Assembly: GCA_938003665.1 (NCBI GenBank)
Contig: CALKYI010000082.1
Coordinates: forward strand, 1-7,913
Direction of reading: 5' to 3'
Origin: an uncultured Flavobacteriales bacterium
GTDB lineage: Bacteria; Bacteroidota; Bacteroidia; Flavobacteriales_D; Sanyastnellaceae
Length of the DNA: 7,913 bases
Positions 7,635 through 7,913 of this stretch are shown piece by piece. The notes beneath the pieces were generated by a model. The model saw only the letters and a program-made list of their open reading frames with translations, was not told where the DNA came from and did no database searches. The number at the start of each line of letters is the position of its first letter. Positions within the stretch are counted from its first letter, which is position 1. The position numbers and the translations under genes are program-made.

Positions 7635-7667
7635 CAAATTTAGCCCGTCTTTTCGGTGTCGAGCCAA
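7635..7667 (-). promoter_or_regulatory. Candidate Bacteroidota-type promoter of mfd, overlapping the fbp stop codon
   Basis: On the minus strand, TTG (7665-7667) lies 22 bases upstream of TAAATTTG (7635-7642), a perfect TAnnTTTG. The first three bases of the -7 box are the fbp stop codon TAA, and the box ends 19 bases before the mfd ATG. The 22-base spacer is near the long end of the accepted range. If real, mfd can be expressed without fbp. Confidence 0.45.
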
Positions 7668-7913
7668 CACGATCGCAGTCCGTGCACCATGTTGACGCTT
7701 CCCACATAAAAAGGCGATCGCTCGTGCAAATGTTTCGGCTGTTTGGTCAAAATGTCCCCGGCATTGTCTTCAGCTGTTCCACCGGCCTGCTGAGCGATGA
7801 AGGCCAAGGGATTGCATTCGTACGTCAGCCGCAGTTTTCCCTCGGCATTTGAGGTGGTACTGGGGTAGAGGTAAATGCCCCCTTGGATGAGGTTGCGGTT
7901 TAAATCATTGATC
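7640..7913 (-). CDS. fbp: Fructose-1,6-bisphosphatase class I, C-terminal part (gene continues beyond the window)
   Basis: The last 90 codons of an open frame enter from the right edge (the coding strand starts with one leftover base, then ATC) and end at TAA (7640-7642). The translation contains GGIYLYPSTTSNAEGKLRL, then TYECNPLAFIAQQAGG, and near the end LHERSPFYVGSVNMV. These are hallmark C-terminal blocks of class I FBPase, the gluconeogenic enzyme that removes the 1-phosphate of fructose 1,6-bisphosphate in the cytoplasm. In pig numbering, Tyr264, Lys274 and the metal ligand Glu280 align with residues 16, 26 and 32 of this fragment, with identical spacing, so the active site is intact here. 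The final dozen residues are not conserved. No frameshift is visible. The N-terminal metal-binding and AMP-site regions lie outside the window. mfd starts 24 bases downstream. Confidence 0.93.
   Translation of the reverse strand, partial: INDLNRNLIQGGIYLYPSTTSNAEGKLRLTYECNPLAFIAQQAGGTAEDNAGDILTKQPKHLHERSPFYVGSVNMVHGLRSCWLDTEKTG

Noticed and set aside
7617..7637. Inverted repeat TTGCC / GGCAA between fbp and mfd, considered as a terminator
   Set aside because: The arms are only 5 bases with an 11-base loop and no T-run follows; it also overlaps the candidate mfd promoter.
7714..7721. GCGATCGC octamer, resembling the cyanobacterial HIP1 repeat
   Set aside because: I noticed only one copy, it is inside the fbp coding sequence, and nothing else suggests a cyanobacterium.
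6353..7852. A 499-codon open frame on the plus strand opposite mfd
   Set aside because: It is antisense to conserved Mfd sequence and runs on into the opposite strand of fbp. Its composition is what a GC-rich complement frame gives, and it shows no recognisable motif.
1..7913. Possible novel defence, mobile or biosynthetic system
   Set aside because: Every gene belongs to a known family and is intact or runs off the edge. There are no integrase, transposase, repeat array, tRNA or attachment-site signs, and no unexplained stretch longer than about 100 bases.

Overview
The window is a conserved housekeeping stretch of a bacterial chromosome, almost entirely coding, moderately GC-rich by eye, with no mobile element, RNA gene, CRISPR array or defence-like module that I can support. 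Several signs point to the Bacteroidota. None of the five visible start codons has a Shine-Dalgarno sequence. The only three perfect TAnnTTTG (-7 type) promoter motifs found by hand on either strand all lie within 20 bases of a start codon. TruB is short and lacks a C-terminal PUA domain, and truB is followed directly by queA. This is inference from sequence style and family knowledge, not a database result.

Layout. On the plus strand, 18-1559 is a complete acyl-CoA carboxylase carboxyltransferase subunit (PccB type). All other genes lie on the minus strand and are read from right to left. First is the 3' end of a class I fructose-1,6-bisphosphatase gene (fbp), which runs off the right edge. 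Then come mfd (transcription-repair coupling factor), truB (tRNA pseudouridine-55 synthase), queA (S-adenosylmethionine:tRNA ribosyltransferase-isomerase) and a secreted thioredoxin-fold protein. The carboxylase gene and the thioredoxin-fold gene converge, and their stop codons abut with no base between them.

How the genes relate. The minus-strand genes are tightly packed, with gaps of 24, 22, 64 and 96 bases, so read-through transcription is likely. Candidate promoters in front of mfd and queA suggest that the run is divided into sub-operons. TruB and QueA both modify tRNA (pseudouridine 55 and queuosine 34) and form a functional pair. Mfd (DNA repair), FBPase (gluconeogenesis) and the redoxin (envelope redox, exact role unknown) look like neighbours rather than members of one pathway. 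The longest stretch without a gene is the 96 bases between queA and the redoxin gene; it holds a small palindromic, AT-rich motif cluster.

I looked for a novel system and did not find one. The observations worth a second look are regulatory or structural: the promoter set, a probable leaderless start for the carboxylase gene, the abutting convergent stops, and an AT-rich, codon-atypical patch inside mfd.
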